Below, piece by piece: positions 36,780 to 45,385 of a stretch of 64,000 nt of DNA. This stretch comes from Sphingomonas pokkalii (GTDB lineage: Bacteria; Pseudomonadota; Alphaproteobacteria; Sphingomonadales; Sphingomonadaceae). The DNA is taken from assembly GCF_003096275.1 (NCBI RefSeq), contig NZ_QENQ01000001.1, positions 541,378-605,377 on the forward strand. The letters run 5' to 3'. The notes beneath the pieces are model-generated. The model was not told where the DNA came from. It made no database searches and saw only the letters and a list, made by a program, of their open reading frames with translations. Each line of letters begins with the position of its first letter. Position 1 is the first letter of the stretch. A program made the translations under genes and the position numbers.

Positions 36780-38314
36780 TGCTCGGCGTATCCGAGGATC
36801 TCCACGGCCCCAGGCGGCTGGCCGCCCGGCTCGCCCGGCTCGGGCCCCTGTTCGTCAAGACCGGGCAATATCTTGCGCTGAGGCCCGACCTGCTGCCCCA
36901 GGCTTATTGCGACGCGCTGCTCGGCCTGGTCGACGACGCTCCGGCAGTGCCCTGGGAGGCGATCGAGGCCGTGCTCGCTACCGAGCTTGGTGCGCCGCCG
37001 CGCGAGGTGTTCGCATCGATCCGTACGGTGCCCTTGGCTGCCGGGTCGCTCGCCCAGGTCCATCTCGCCGAGACCCGCGACGGGCGGCGCGTCGCGGTCA
37101 AGGTCCAGCGGCCGGGCATCGCTGCCAGCGTCGCGCGCAGCCTGCGCTGGGCGCGCCGCGCGGGACCGCTGATCGATCGCGGGCTCGCGTTGCCGATCAC
37201 GAGCGGCGAGCTGTTGAACGAGATCGAGGCATGGCTCCGCGAGGAGCTCGACTTCGCCAACGAGCTCGACAACCAGCTGGCCTTGCGCGACGCGGTGCGC
37301 GGCCTCGCCGGCGTGCGCGTCGCGCTGCCGCTGTCCGAGCTGTCGACGGTGCGGGTGCTGACCGCCGAGTATCTCGAAGGCATGCCGTTCAGCCAGCTGC
37401 TGCGCCTCGTCCGGCTCGGGGATGCCGAGGTCATCGCGCGGCGGGGTTTCGACGTCGAGCTGCTCGCAGAGCGGCTGATCCACGCGACCTATCACCAGAT
37501 GTTCACGGCGCGCTTCTTCCACGCCGATCCGCATCCCGGCAACCTGATCGCGATGCCCGGCAATGTCGTCGGGCTGGTCGACTGCGGCCTGAGCGCGCGG
37601 CTGGGACCCCGGCTTGAGGCGGCGCAGAAGGACTTTCTAGCCGCGCTCTACGACGACGACTCGGTACGGCTCTATCGGGCGCTGGCGAGCGTGGTCCAGC
37701 CCGGCCGCGACAGCGACATGGCCGCGTTCCGCCGCGAGTTCGTCGCCGCGGCCGACGCCTGGAGCGACCGGCGCTACGCCCAGGCCCAGCCCGACGGCAA
37801 TTCGGACACGGCTGGGTTCATGGTGACGGTGATGCAGCTGTCGCGCAGGCACCATGTCGGCGTGCCGCCGGCGCTGCTGGCGGTTTATCGGACGCTGCTG
37901 ACGGTCGAGGCGGTGGCGCAACAGCTGGGTGCCGAGGCGGATCTTGGATCGGTTGGACGCCGCTTCTTCGCCGGATCCGAAGTCGAGCGGTTGCTTGGCC
38001 AGATCGAGCCGGCGCAGGCAATGCGCTGGCTCGGCAGCCTCATCGAGCTGGTCCGCACCGGGCCGCCGCAGCTCCAGGACCTCCTCACCCAGCTGACCGA
38101 GGGGCAACTGGTGCTCACCACCCAGTCGCGCCAGTCCGAGATCGACCGGCGCGCGGCCGACCGCCGGGCCAAGCTGGTGGCGCTGGCGCTGGTCTCGCTT
38201 GCGCCCGTCCTGCTGCTCGCCGCCGACCTCGGGCCGGGCTGGACGCCCTGGCTGCTGGGGGCGCTCGCGCTGCTTTACGGCGCGATGCTGATTCTCTGGT
38301 GGAGACTCAGATGA
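36779..38314 (+). CDS. UbiB/ABC1 atypical kinase, copy 2, with DCG for DFG
   Basis: 511 residues; its ATG overlaps the previous stop (TGATG). It has KTGQ (FVKTGQYLALRPDLLP), Ala-rich loop LAAGSLAQVHLAE, VAVKVQRPG and FHADPHPGNLI, but the metal-binding motif reads LVDCGLSAR, with Cys for Phe after the Asp. The metal-binding Asp is kept, so activity is possible. The C-terminus has two TM helices. Pairing of two distinct UbiB proteins in one operon suggests a heteromeric membrane complex. Confidence 0.83.
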   Translation: MLGVSEDLHGPRRLAARLARLGPLFVKTGQYLALRPDLLPQAYCDALLGLVDDAPAVPWEAIEAVLATELGAPPREVFASIRTVPLAAGSLAQVHLAETRDGRRVAVKVQRPGIAASVARSLRWARRAGPLIDRGLALPITSGELLNEIEAWLREELDFANELDNQLALRDAVRGLAGVRVALPLSELSTVRVLTAEYLEGMPFSQLLRLVRLGDAEVIARRGFDVELLAERLIHATYHQMFTARFFHADPHPGNLIAMPGNVVGLVDCGLSARLGPRLEAAQKDFLAALYDDDSVRLYRALASVVQPGRDSDMAAFRREFVAAADAWSDRRYAQAQPDGNSDTAGFMVTVMQLSRRHHVGVPPALLAVYRTLLTVEAVAQQLGAEADLGSVGRRFFAGSEVERLLGQIEPAQAMRWLGSLIELVRTGPPQLQDLLTQLTEGQLVLTTQSRQSEIDRRAADRRAKLVALALVSLAPVLLLAADLGPGWTPWLLGALALLYGAMLILWWRLR

Positions 38315-39297
38315 GAGACGTGCGATCCGCGGGCCCGGCGCTGGCATTGCTACCCGATTTCCTGCAGCGCCTGTGCGGGCCGCGCTGGCGTGACGGTCCG
38401 CTCGACGACGACGTCGAGGAACTGATCGAGGACTTCTGGCGGCTGGCCCGCGACCTCGACGGGGTCCTGACCGCCGAGGTTCGCCACGACCTGCTCGAAC
38501 TGCTTCGCGCGGCTGACGCAAACCGCGCTGCGCTGGCGCGCCAGCTGATCGCCTGGATCGACCTTGTCGAGGAAGTGTGTCTCGCCGTCGAGGTGACCTA
38601 TGGCGACGGCACCGGGGCGACGAAGCTCGAGCGGGTGCGTTCGGTCATCTTCCAGCTCGCCCGGCGTTTCATGGGTGACGTGCCGCTGCCGTCGCTCCCG
38701 GCCTTCGCCCAGCCGTTCGTGGTCGACCTGCTCTGCCGGGCATCGGTTGAATTCGTCATCCAGCTGGTCAACACGCCCGAGCGCGACCGCTCGCTGTGGC
38801 GCAACGCGCTGCCTGCGGCGGCGCCGCCGCACCGGATGCCCAAGCTCGCCCGCGCCCGCGCCAGCTTCACTGCGCGGTGCCGGAGCTTTTGGGAGGCGAT
38901 AGCGGCATGGCTGGTGAGGCCGCCGCCGCTGCCGCATGCGCTGCAGGCCAGGGTCGATGCCATCCTCGTGCAATGGGACGCGCAGACCGCTGCGACTGGC
39001 AAGCCGCCGGTCCAGCACGTCGTCCAGTCCGCGTTCGGCGTGCTCGCCTGGGTCGGACATCACGGCCGCGAGCTGCGCCTTGCGGTAGATGCGCTGTCGA
39101 TCACCGTGCACTGGGCCTATGCGTTCGGCGACCTGTCGGACGCCGAGCGGATTGCGCTGATTAAGCGCGCGCTGTTGCGCTATCTTGAGGAGGCCGGGCT
39201 TGCAGGCTCGATCTTCCAGCGCTTCTGCGAACTCGCGCTCGACCTCACCGTGGATGCGACCATCGACCTGCTGCGCAAGCGCCTGGCGCTGCCTTAG
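38311..39297 (+). CDS. Helical hypothetical protein of the UbiB operon
   Basis: 328 residues starting in an ATGA overlap with UbiB copy 2 (GGAG 7 bp upstream). Almost entirely alpha-helical by composition, acidic N-terminal half and several Trp/Arg-rich amphipathic stretches (RSLWRNALP; SFWEAIAAWLVRPPP), without obvious TM helices or a family motif. Strict coupling to two UbiB kinases suggests an accessory or membrane-peripheral subunit. Function unknown. Confidence 0.65.
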   Translation: MRDVRSAGPALALLPDFLQRLCGPRWRDGPLDDDVEELIEDFWRLARDLDGVLTAEVRHDLLELLRAADANRAALARQLIAWIDLVEEVCLAVEVTYGDGTGATKLERVRSVIFQLARRFMGDVPLPSLPAFAQPFVVDLLCRASVEFVIQLVNTPERDRSLWRNALPAAAPPHRMPKLARARASFTARCRSFWEAIAAWLVRPPPLPHALQARVDAILVQWDAQTAATGKPPVQHVVQSAFGVLAWVGHHGRELRLAVDALSITVHWAYAFGDLSDAERIALIKRALLRYLEEAGLAGSIFQRFCELALDLTVDATIDLLRKRLALP

Positions 39298-39309
39298 GCT
39301 TTAGCGGGG

Positions 39310-39691
39310 TCAGATCGTGGCACATGCGAGATGGACACATCCCATGCAGGCGGAAATCGGCTCCTCGCAGCGCAGGGCGATGCGGCGGAAGCGTTTGCGT
39401 TTGTTGAAGAAGCACTCGACCTGGTGGCCTTCTTTGTAGAGCCGCCAGGCGATTGTCGGCTTTCGGGTGCGAGTGGGATTGGCCTTGATCTGCGCCGTTG
39501 CGCCGAGATCATCGGCAATGAAGATGTGCAGCGGATCGGCATCATAGGCAGCATCGGCGATGACATGACCGACGCCACGCAGGCCTTTCAGGAGGCCCAG
39601 CGCCTGTGCAGCGTCGCCGCGGTGCCCCGGCGGGATCGGCTGTCCGATGGCGTCGACGGCCGCGTGTAGCTTGGTCGTCAGCGTGCGTCAG
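39310..39691 (-). pseudogene. IS5-family transposase remnant (C-terminal part)
   Basis: The minus-strand frame reads TKLHAAVDAIGQ, then DAAYDADPLHIF, and ends with HQVECFFNKRKRFRRIAL and a stop at 39310. These are the DDE-fold C-terminal features of IS5-type transposases, including the final Glu in QVECFF. The N-terminal half and ends are absent, so it is a dead fragment. It lies between the UbiB operon and the ADO-like genes and marks past rearrangement here. Confidence 0.75.
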
Positions 39692-39765
39692 CTCCGGATC
39701 TGGCTCCTTCGCCAGCCTTGACTCAGAACGCACTGATCATCGGCATTCTCCAATGCAGACGAAAC

Positions 39766-40000
39766 CTAGCGGCGCCGGCTACGGGACGTGCGCGACCGCG
39801 GCGCGCTGCAGTTCGCCGCGGTCAGATCGTCCGCGGTCCGCAGCATAACCCGCGCAGAGCCGAATGTGATCTGGCGGCCAGCATCGAGCCAGGCGAAGCA
39901 GAAATCGCTGAATGCGTTCGTTGCGCGCTCGCTACGCAGGTTGAGCGGCGCATCGTCTTCGTCATCCCGGCGCACTGGCGTTTCTCCGATTAGGTTCATA
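39766..40000 (-). CDS. Doubtful small ORF or gene fragment
   Basis: A frame beginning MNLIGETPVRRDDEDDAPL with reasonable codon use for this genome (~77 residues) but no ribosome site and an Arg/Ser-rich end typical of read-through. It may be a fragment left beside the IS5 remnant. No family recognised. Confidence 0.2.
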
Positions 40001-40122
40001 TTGATTGCAATAGTAAACGGATTCGCAAAATGGGCGATCCGCCGACAATCCATGTCCACCTTGACTCACAACATACTTTACACTTCTGGTAGGTTCAAAT
40101 ACTATATGGACGTTGATGTGTA

Positions 40123-40144
40123 GAAGTATGTGATTCGATACTTC
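40123..40144. promoter_or_regulatory. Inverted repeat, candidate operator of the ADO-like operon
   Basis: GAAGTAT (40123-40129) and ATACTTC (40138-40144) form perfect 7-bp arms around an 8-bp spacer, 58 bp upstream of the first ADO-like ATG in an AT-rich stretch. The geometry suits a dimeric repressor such as ArsR, MarR or TetR types; which one is not evident. Confidence 0.4.
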
Positions 40145-40202
40145 CATTGGCCTGTAAATACTCCGGCTCAAATGTGAGCGTACGCGCTCTGGAGGATTGG
40201 CT

Positions 40203-41021
40203 ATGCAAAACCATCTCGATTCGGCCATCGAACTGCCCAAGGGGCCACTACAGCGAAGCGACGGTTACATGAAACTTCTGTCGTTCGTGGTTTCGAACGC
40301 GCGGAAGGGCGAGATCATGGCCATCGAGAATTATTCCGAGATGGTGCATTTAATGCCCGATACGGATGCGAAGATCGAAACGGTCCATCAGGCCAAGGAA
40401 GAGTGCAAGCATATCCTGTTGCTCGAGAAGCTCGCGCGCCGGATCGGCTTCGACATCGACGACACGATGGTCGAGCCGCAATGGGAGAGCATCCGGCAGA
40501 GCTTCCACGAGGCGGTGCGCCGCAAGGACCTGCCGGCCTGCCTGATCATCCAGGACCTGATGGTCGAGAGCCTCGCGATTGGCCTCTACAAGGTGTTCGC
40601 CAGCGCCGCCAACGAAGACCAGGAGACCGTCGGCGTCGCCGCTGCCTTGCTCAAGGACGAGCTTGAGCATCTCGACATTGGCGTGCGGCGCATCCAGGCG
40701 GAGATGGAGAAGGACGCCGACGCGGTCAACGATGCGCTGCTCTGGGCGCATGCGCGGGTGATGCCGGCGCTGTTCGAGATGGTAAATCAGTCGTGCGACT
40801 TCCTCTGCGAGGAGAAGCAGCTCAACTGCACCATGGTCGAGAAGCCGAGCGCCGAGATCGATCTCGAGCTGCTCAAGATCACCGCGCTCGAGCATTATGT
40901 CGGCATGCTCGACAAGGCCAATTTCGATCCGAAGATCACCAATCAGCTGATCGCGAGCATGGCCTCCTACGAAGCGCCCGGCCGCGTCAGCGCCGGGCTG
41001 GAGTTCCTTCGCAAGCACTGA
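40203..41021 (+). CDS. Aldehyde-deformylating oxygenase-like diiron protein, copy 1
   Basis: 272 residues; GGAGGA is 6 bp before ATG 40203. The ferritin-like fold lines up with cyanobacterial ADO: all six diiron ligands are present as E37 (KGEIMAIENY), E67 and H70 (EECKH), E122 (LIIQDLMVESLAI) and E153 and H156 (KDELEH). ADO turns fatty aldehydes into alkanes plus formate using O2 and reductant. The family is best known from cyanobacteria. Spacer sequence differs enough that the substrate may not be a fatty aldehyde. It lies 22 bp before a paralogue and upstream of a reductase-like SDR, the right partner type for an aldehyde pathway. Confidence 0.75.
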   Translation: MQNHLDSAIELPKGPLQRSDGYMKLLSFVVSNARKGEIMAIENYSEMVHLMPDTDAKIETVHQAKEECKHILLLEKLARRIGFDIDDTMVEPQWESIRQSFHEAVRRKDLPACLIIQDLMVESLAIGLYKVFASAANEDQETVGVAAALLKDELEHLDIGVRRIQAEMEKDADAVNDALLWAHARVMPALFEMVNQSCDFLCEEKQLNCTMVEKPSAEIDLELLKITALEHYVGMLDKANFDPKITNQLIASMASYEAPGRVSAGLEFLRKH

Positions 41022-41043
41022 GCGCCGAGCGCGAGGAGGCAAG

Positions 41044-41976
41044 ATGAACATGACCAGCGTCGCCGCCGCACCGGGCGCGGCAGAACCGCCATCGGCATTC
41101 GACACCGGCTATTACGATCTCATCGCCTATGTCGTTTCGAATGCCATCGCCGGCGAGATCATGGCCATCGAGAATTATTCCGAGATGGTTCATCTCATGC
41201 CGACGACCCAGGCGAAGATCGAGACGGTCATGCAGGCGAACGAGGAGTGCAAGCATATCCTGCTGCTCTCCAAGCTCGGTCGCACGCTCGACATCGGCGT
41301 GCAGCGGCGAATCGTCGAGCCGCAGTGGAATACCATCCGCAAGCATTTCTCGAACGCGGTCGCGCGCCGCGACCTGCCCGCTTGCCTGATCATCCAGGAC
41401 CTGATGACCGAAACGATGGCGATCCTCCTCTATCGGACGCTCGCCGCCGAGGCGGAGACCGATCCGCGCACCGCACAGGTCGCGGCGGCGATCCTCAAAG
41501 ACGAACTCGAGCATCTCGAGATCGGCAAGGCGCGGCTGCGCGAGCTGCTCGCCGCCGATCCGGCCGCGGTCCATGACGCGCTGGCCTGGGCACACCACCG
41601 TGTGATGCCCGAGCTGTTCGCGATGATCAGCACCAGCTGCCATTTCCTCTGCGACGACCTTGGCATCGATTGCGGCAGCCTTTCGCTTGGCAGCATCCGC
41701 ACCGATATCGAGCAGCTGCGCGTGCGCGGCCTCGAGCTCTATGTCGAGACGCTGGACAGCCTGTTCGACCCCAAGATCACCAACCCGCTGATCGCCAGCA
41801 TGTCCGCCTATGAAGGCGCGTCCAACATGTTTCCCCAGGCGGCAAGCGGAGCCGCCTGCTGCGGATCCCAGGCGGCGAACCGGGTGCCGGCAGCCGCGGC
41901 GTCCTGCTGCGGGCCGGCCGCCAAGGCGGCGCCGGCCGAAGCCGCCTGCTGCGCGCAAACGGCCGGCCAGGCCTAG
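41044..41976 (+). CDS. Aldehyde-deformylating oxygenase-like diiron protein, copy 2, with Cys-Cys tail
   Basis: 310 residues, clearly paralogous to copy 1 (shared AIENYSEMVHLMP and LPACLIIQDLM). Ligands are E38, E68, H71, E123, E154 and H157. Beyond the diiron domain an Ala-rich tail (~265-310) carries three vicinal pairs, C272-C273, C288-C289 and C302-C303, in ACCGS, SCCGP and ACCAQ contexts. Similar Cys-pair tails occur in arsenic-handling enzymes such as many bacterial ArsM proteins, where they bind As(III). With PiT and arsenite oxidase nearby, an arsenic-linked role is a reasonable inference, but the substrate is unknown. Confidence 0.75.
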   Translation: MNMTSVAAAPGAAEPPSAFDTGYYDLIAYVVSNAIAGEIMAIENYSEMVHLMPTTQAKIETVMQANEECKHILLLSKLGRTLDIGVQRRIVEPQWNTIRKHFSNAVARRDLPACLIIQDLMTETMAILLYRTLAAEAETDPRTAQVAAAILKDELEHLEIGKARLRELLAADPAAVHDALAWAHHRVMPELFAMISTSCHFLCDDLGIDCGSLSLGSIRTDIEQLRVRGLELYVETLDSLFDPKITNPLIASMSAYEGASNMFPQAASGAACCGSQAANRVPAAAASCCGPAAKAAPAEAACCAQTAGQA

Positions 41977-41981
41977 CCTGG

Positions 41982-43118
41982 ATGCGCGCTGGCCGCGGCG
42001 TCCTGCTGACCGGCGCGTCGGGCTATCTCGGCAGCCTGATCGCGACGACGCTGCTCCTGGGCGAGCCCGACGTTCGCATCCTCGCGCCGGTCCGGCCGGG
42101 TCATGATCCGCTCGCGCTGCTGGCGACGCTCCGCAGCGAACTGATTGCCTCCGGTGCGGTCGCTCCCGAGGCGATGCTCGAGAGGCTGAGCTTCACGGCG
42201 CTGCCCGCCTTCGGGTCGCTGGCGGCGTTGCTGCCCGAGCTTGCCGCGTTCGGCATCGAGGAAGTCGTCCATTGCGCGGCGTGCCTCGATTATTTCGACG
42301 AGGCCGCGCTCCAGGCGATCAACGTCGGACTCACCGAGGAACTGCTCGCGCTCGCCGGCAGTGCCGGCGTGCGCCGCTTCACCTATGTGTCGACGGCGTT
42401 CAGCAGCGGCTATGTCGACCATCGCATCGGCGAGACGCTGCACGGCGATCCCGAAGGCGATCCGACCGACTATACCAAGACCAAGCGGCTTGCCGAACGC
42501 CGCGTCGCCGAGAGCGGCATCGCCTATCTGATCCTGCGTCCTTCGATCGTGATCGGCCACAGTGGCGACGGCCGCTATTCGGGCAAGCGCTACGGCCTCT
42601 ACCAGCTCTGGTCGGGGATCGAGCGACTGCTGTGCCGCGAATGGCACGAGACCATCCATGCGTTTGCGCCGCGCGAGCGGATCAACCTGATTCACCAGGA
42701 TGCGTTCCAGAACGCCTTCCTCGCCGGCTGGCAGCAGCTGCCGGACAATTCGATCCTCAACATGGTTGCCGCGGAGGCCTGCGCGCCCACCGTGCGCGAC
42801 CTGTGGGTGCTGTGGCTCGAGGCCGTCAACCGGCCGCGACAGACCGTGTTCTACGACCGGATGGCCGACATTCCGAGCCGCGCGATCCCGCCGCCGCAGC
42901 GCGCGCTGCTCGCGCTCGCCTCGGTCAATCTGGAGATTATCGGCCATCCCTGGCGCTTCGACCGTGCCGGCCTCGACCGGCTGATCGCGGCCGGCGTCAC
43001 CTTTCCCGAAGCGACGCTCGCCACGATCGAAATCTGCCAGAACCGGCTGATCGACCAGTCGGCCGCGATCGAGAAATTCCTGGCGAAGCACGAACAGCGC
43101 TTCGCGCTCGCGGGTTGA
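41982..43118 (+). CDS. Extended SDR, thioester-reductase / fatty acyl reductase-like
   Basis: 378 residues. The NAD(P)-binding start is VLLTGASGYLGSLIA and the catalytic pair is Y-x3-K in DYTKTKRLAE, with STAFSSGYV before it as in Male-sterility-type acyl reductases and NRPS terminal R domains. The likely reaction is NAD(P)H reduction of an acyl thioester to an aldehyde, which would feed the two ADO-like enzymes immediately upstream (5-bp gap). The ATG lacks a good ribosome site, consistent with translational coupling. A plain sugar-epimerase-like SDR is the alternative. Confidence 0.7.
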   Translation: MRAGRGVLLTGASGYLGSLIATTLLLGEPDVRILAPVRPGHDPLALLATLRSELIASGAVAPEAMLERLSFTALPAFGSLAALLPELAAFGIEEVVHCAACLDYFDEAALQAINVGLTEELLALAGSAGVRRFTYVSTAFSSGYVDHRIGETLHGDPEGDPTDYTKTKRLAERRVAESGIAYLILRPSIVIGHSGDGRYSGKRYGLYQLWSGIERLLCREWHETIHAFAPRERINLIHQDAFQNAFLAGWQQLPDNSILNMVAAEACAPTVRDLWVLWLEAVNRPRQTVFYDRMADIPSRAIPPPQRALLALASVNLEIIGHPWRFDRAGLDRLIAAGVTFPEATLATIEICQNRLIDQSAAIEKFLAKHEQRFALAG

Positions 43119-43125
43119 TCGCCGG

Positions 43126-43818
43126 TCAGCTCGCGGACCGGGGCGCCGGACGCAGCCTGCGATAGGCCGTCCCCTTGACGCGGTCCCATAGCGGCAGCGT
43201 CGTGTTGAAGTTCCAGCCTTGCATCAGCTTGGGGTCGTGGTGGAGCGCGTGATGCCGCTGCAGCCATGCGATGGGCGCGATCCAGCCGCGGCTCGGTTCC
43301 GGGAGGTGATAGAGCAGGTGCATCCATTCATAGGCGAGCACATAGAAGGCGCTCGCCGCATAGAAGAGCAGGCCGAGATTCCAGCGGACCAGCATCAGCG
43401 CACCGGCAATCGGCAGAAGCACCAGGAACAGCGCCAGCACCGCATAGCCCGGGATCAGCACCAGCGCGAATTCACGGCGCGAACGAATCGCCATGTCATG
43501 ATCGCGGAAGATGCCGTGATGCTCGGGCGTATGCTTGTCGTAGAAGGCCCAGCTGCGATGGTGGAGCAGATGGCGATGGATATTCCATTCGATCGCGTTG
43601 CACGCAACCAGCCAGACGCCCGCCGCGAGCAACTCGCCTGCCGCGAGCGGGCGGAGCATCGTGATGCACAGGATGATCAGCGCGATGCCCGCGAGCCCGG
43701 GGATCAGCAAATGCGCCCACGGACTGTACCAGCGAGGCAGACGCCCGGTCACCCGCGCCCGCAGCGCGTCGCGGCCCTCGGGCAGTTCGGTCATTTGCGC
43801 CATTCCTGGATGCACCAT
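43126..43818 (-). CDS. Fatty acid hydroxylase / sterol desaturase superfamily membrane protein
   Basis: About 230 residues with several TM helices (AHLLIPGLAGIALIILCITM; LLPIAGALMLVRWNLGLL) and the eight-His diiron pattern of the superfamily: HRHLLHH, HTPEHH, and QRHHALHH. It would hydroxylate an acyl chain or related lipid. Start uncertain: ATG 43818 is used here, but ATG 43791 has AGGA at a better distance. It converges on the SDR gene with a 7-bp gap and probably belongs to the same lipid-modifying set. Confidence 0.75.
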   Translation of the reverse strand: MVHPGMAQMTELPEGRDALRARVTGRLPRWYSPWAHLLIPGLAGIALIILCITMLRPLAAGELLAAGVWLVACNAIEWNIHRHLLHHRSWAFYDKHTPEHHGIFRDHDMAIRSRREFALVLIPGYAVLALFLVLLPIAGALMLVRWNLGLLFYAASAFYVLAYEWMHLLYHLPEPSRGWIAPIAWLQRHHALHHDPKLMQGWNFNTTLPLWDRVKGTAYRRLRPAPRSAS

Positions 43819-43931
43819 CCCGATGCGCTCGGTCGCCGATGGCGGCTCCGCCCTCTTCCGCGCCTGCGCATCATGCCACCGGCCGAGGGACCGGAAGGCT
43901 GCCGGGGCGCGCCTTCCGGTCCGTTGCGTGT

Positions 43932-44225
43932 TCAACTCGTCGCCGTGTCGCGGCGCGTGGTGACCTCGGTCGTCTGGACGTGCCCGTCGCCATCGTCATA
44001 CTCGCGCTCGACGCGGCGGCGCGAATAGCTGGTCGGCGCGAACGCTTCGCCGACGCCGATGATAAGGCTGCTCAGCAGCCGGCAGGAGCCGTCGAGCACA
44101 TCGCGCGACGAATCCCAGACATCCTGCACGTCCTGCCGCAGCCGGCGATCGTCGAACTCGTCGTCGCGTTCGGTGGTGCGGGATCTCGACGTCGTTCTCG
44201 TCCTCGTCTGTGTGGGCTTTGCCAT
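43932..44225 (-). CDS. Small hypothetical protein with charged N-terminus
   Basis: 97 residues. The first 30 are Thr/Arg/Ser/Asp-rich and disordered, the middle (VWDSSRDVLDGSCRLLSSLIIGVGEAF) could be an amphipathic or membrane-associated helix, and the end is acidic then Thr-rich. No motif recognised. It lies between the hydroxylase and rhodanese genes on the same strand, and AGGAG lies about 6 bp before the ATG. Confidence 0.45.
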   Translation of the reverse strand: MAKPTQTRTRTTSRSRTTERDDEFDDRRLRQDVQDVWDSSRDVLDGSCRLLSSLIIGVGEAFAPTSYSRRRVEREYDDGDGHVQTTEVTTRRDTATS

Positions 44226-44273
44226 CGCACGCTCCTCGGTTGGCGCCGGGGTCCGGCGCGGGGAATAACGGAA

Positions 44274-44765
44274 TCAGGATACCGCCATGTCAGCGGTCTC
44301 GGCTTCTTCGACCCGCCACAGTGGAAAGCCGGCGGCTGCCCAGCTCCGGATACCGTCGGGCATGACGCAGACCCTGTGGTAGCCGAGCCGCACCGCTTCG
44401 CGCGCCGCCATATGGCTCGAAAGGCAGAAACGCGCCGAGCAATAGAAGATCAGCACGGCGCCGCGGTCGGCGGGCAGCTGTGCCCGGCTCGGCGGGTCGA
44501 TGCCGACGTGGCGCGCACCAGGCAGGTGGCGGCGGGCATAATCCTCGGCGAGGTTGCAGTCGAAGACCAGCGCGCCTTGCTGCTCCAGACGCAGCCGCGC
44601 CTCCTCGATCGACAACTCCTCGACCGGCCGCGCGCGCGGCCGGAAATATTCCGAAGCCAGCCGCAGCACGTTGTGCAGCGTCAGCATGGCCGCCCTTTCC
44701 AATGAATCGGCGACCGCGCGCACGAGTCTTCGCGCACGAAGGCGAAACAAGAGTTGGTCATTCAA
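44274..44765 (-). CDS. Rhodanese-like sulfurtransferase domain protein
   Basis: 163 residues, a single rhodanese domain (~45-155): ALVFDCNLAEDYARRHLPGARHV, active-site loop FYCSARFCLSSHMAA with the catalytic Cys, then GYHRVCVMPDG and W. A first helix precedes the domain. ATG 44687 with GGAAAGGG upstream is an alternative start. The role is transfer of sulfane sulfur or, with two Cys in the loop, thiol redox chemistry; As(V)- and Se-active relatives are known. Adjacent to arsenic genes, but its job here is unproven. Confidence 0.75.
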   Translation of the reverse strand: MNDQLLFRLRARRLVRAVADSLERAAMLTLHNVLRLASEYFRPRARPVEELSIEEARLRLEQQGALVFDCNLAEDYARRHLPGARHVGIDPPSRAQLPADRGAVLIFYCSARFCLSSHMAAREAVRLGYHRVCVMPDGIRSWAAAGFPLWRVEEAETADMAVS

Positions 44766-44938
44766 CTCTCCCGAAGCCGCTCCAGCAAAGAACCGAACTG
44801 GATCAATTCAGGTTCGACGTGCTGCCGGACTGGTCCGGTCAAGGAATCTCCGCCCAAAGCGCGTCGGACATTTCTATACTCTATCGTACAATGAAATGAT
44901 TGGCTAGAAAGAAACGCCGGACGGAGGGGTGATTGTCT

Positions 44939-45385
44939 ATGAATTCGCAGCGCGATTCGAAGTCATGGACCAACCGGCTGGTGGCGCTCGGACGGTATGC
45001 GCTGGCGGTGGTGCTGCTCGTCACCGCACTTGCCAAGCTGCTCGACAACCGCGGCTTCGCGACGGTCATCGGCGCCTATGCGCTGCTGCCCCGGGCGCTG
45101 CTGCTGCCGACGGGCCTGGCCATCGGCCTTGCGGAGCTTGGACTTAGCCTGTGGCTGTTCAGCGGCCGACGGATCGCCGTTGCGGCACTCGCCTCGACCG
45201 CGATGCACCTCGGCTATTTCCTGCTGCTGGCAAGTGCGCTCGCGCGCGGGCTCGCGCTGGAGAATTGCGGCTGCTTCGGTGCCTTCTGGGCTCGCCCGCT
45301 AAGCTTGGTCAGCCTTGGCGAGGATCTGGTGCTGATCGCCGTATCGCTGGCGATCTGGTGGGGCGCCCGCCACCGGACGGCCTAG
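44939..45385 (+). CDS. MauE/DoxX-like membrane protein
   Basis: 148 residues, four TM helices, with ENCGCFGAF, the Cys pair and Phe-Gly signature of MauE-type proteins. MauE helps form disulfides of methylamine dehydrogenase in the periplasm; relatives commonly act in thiol redox. GGAGGGG lies 10 bp before ATG 44939. It overlaps the PiT gene by 4 bp tail to tail. It may support maturation of an exported Cys-rich or metal protein. Confidence 0.7.
   Translation: MNSQRDSKSWTNRLVALGRYALAVVLLVTALAKLLDNRGFATVIGAYALLPRALLLPTGLAIGLAELGLSLWLFSGRRIAVAALASTAMHLGYFLLLASALARGLALENCGCFGAFWARPLSLVSLGEDLVLIAVSLAIWWGARHRTA

Larger units (their letters stand above)
39692..40202 (+). other. Intergenic region upstream of the ADO-like genes
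   Basis: About 510 bp. The right 200 bp are clearly AT-richer than the rest of the window and contain TTGACT near 40073 and an inverted repeat at 40123-40144, so this is the likely promoter region for the 40.2-43.1 kb operon. The left part holds a weak minus-strand ORF described separately. Confidence 0.55.
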
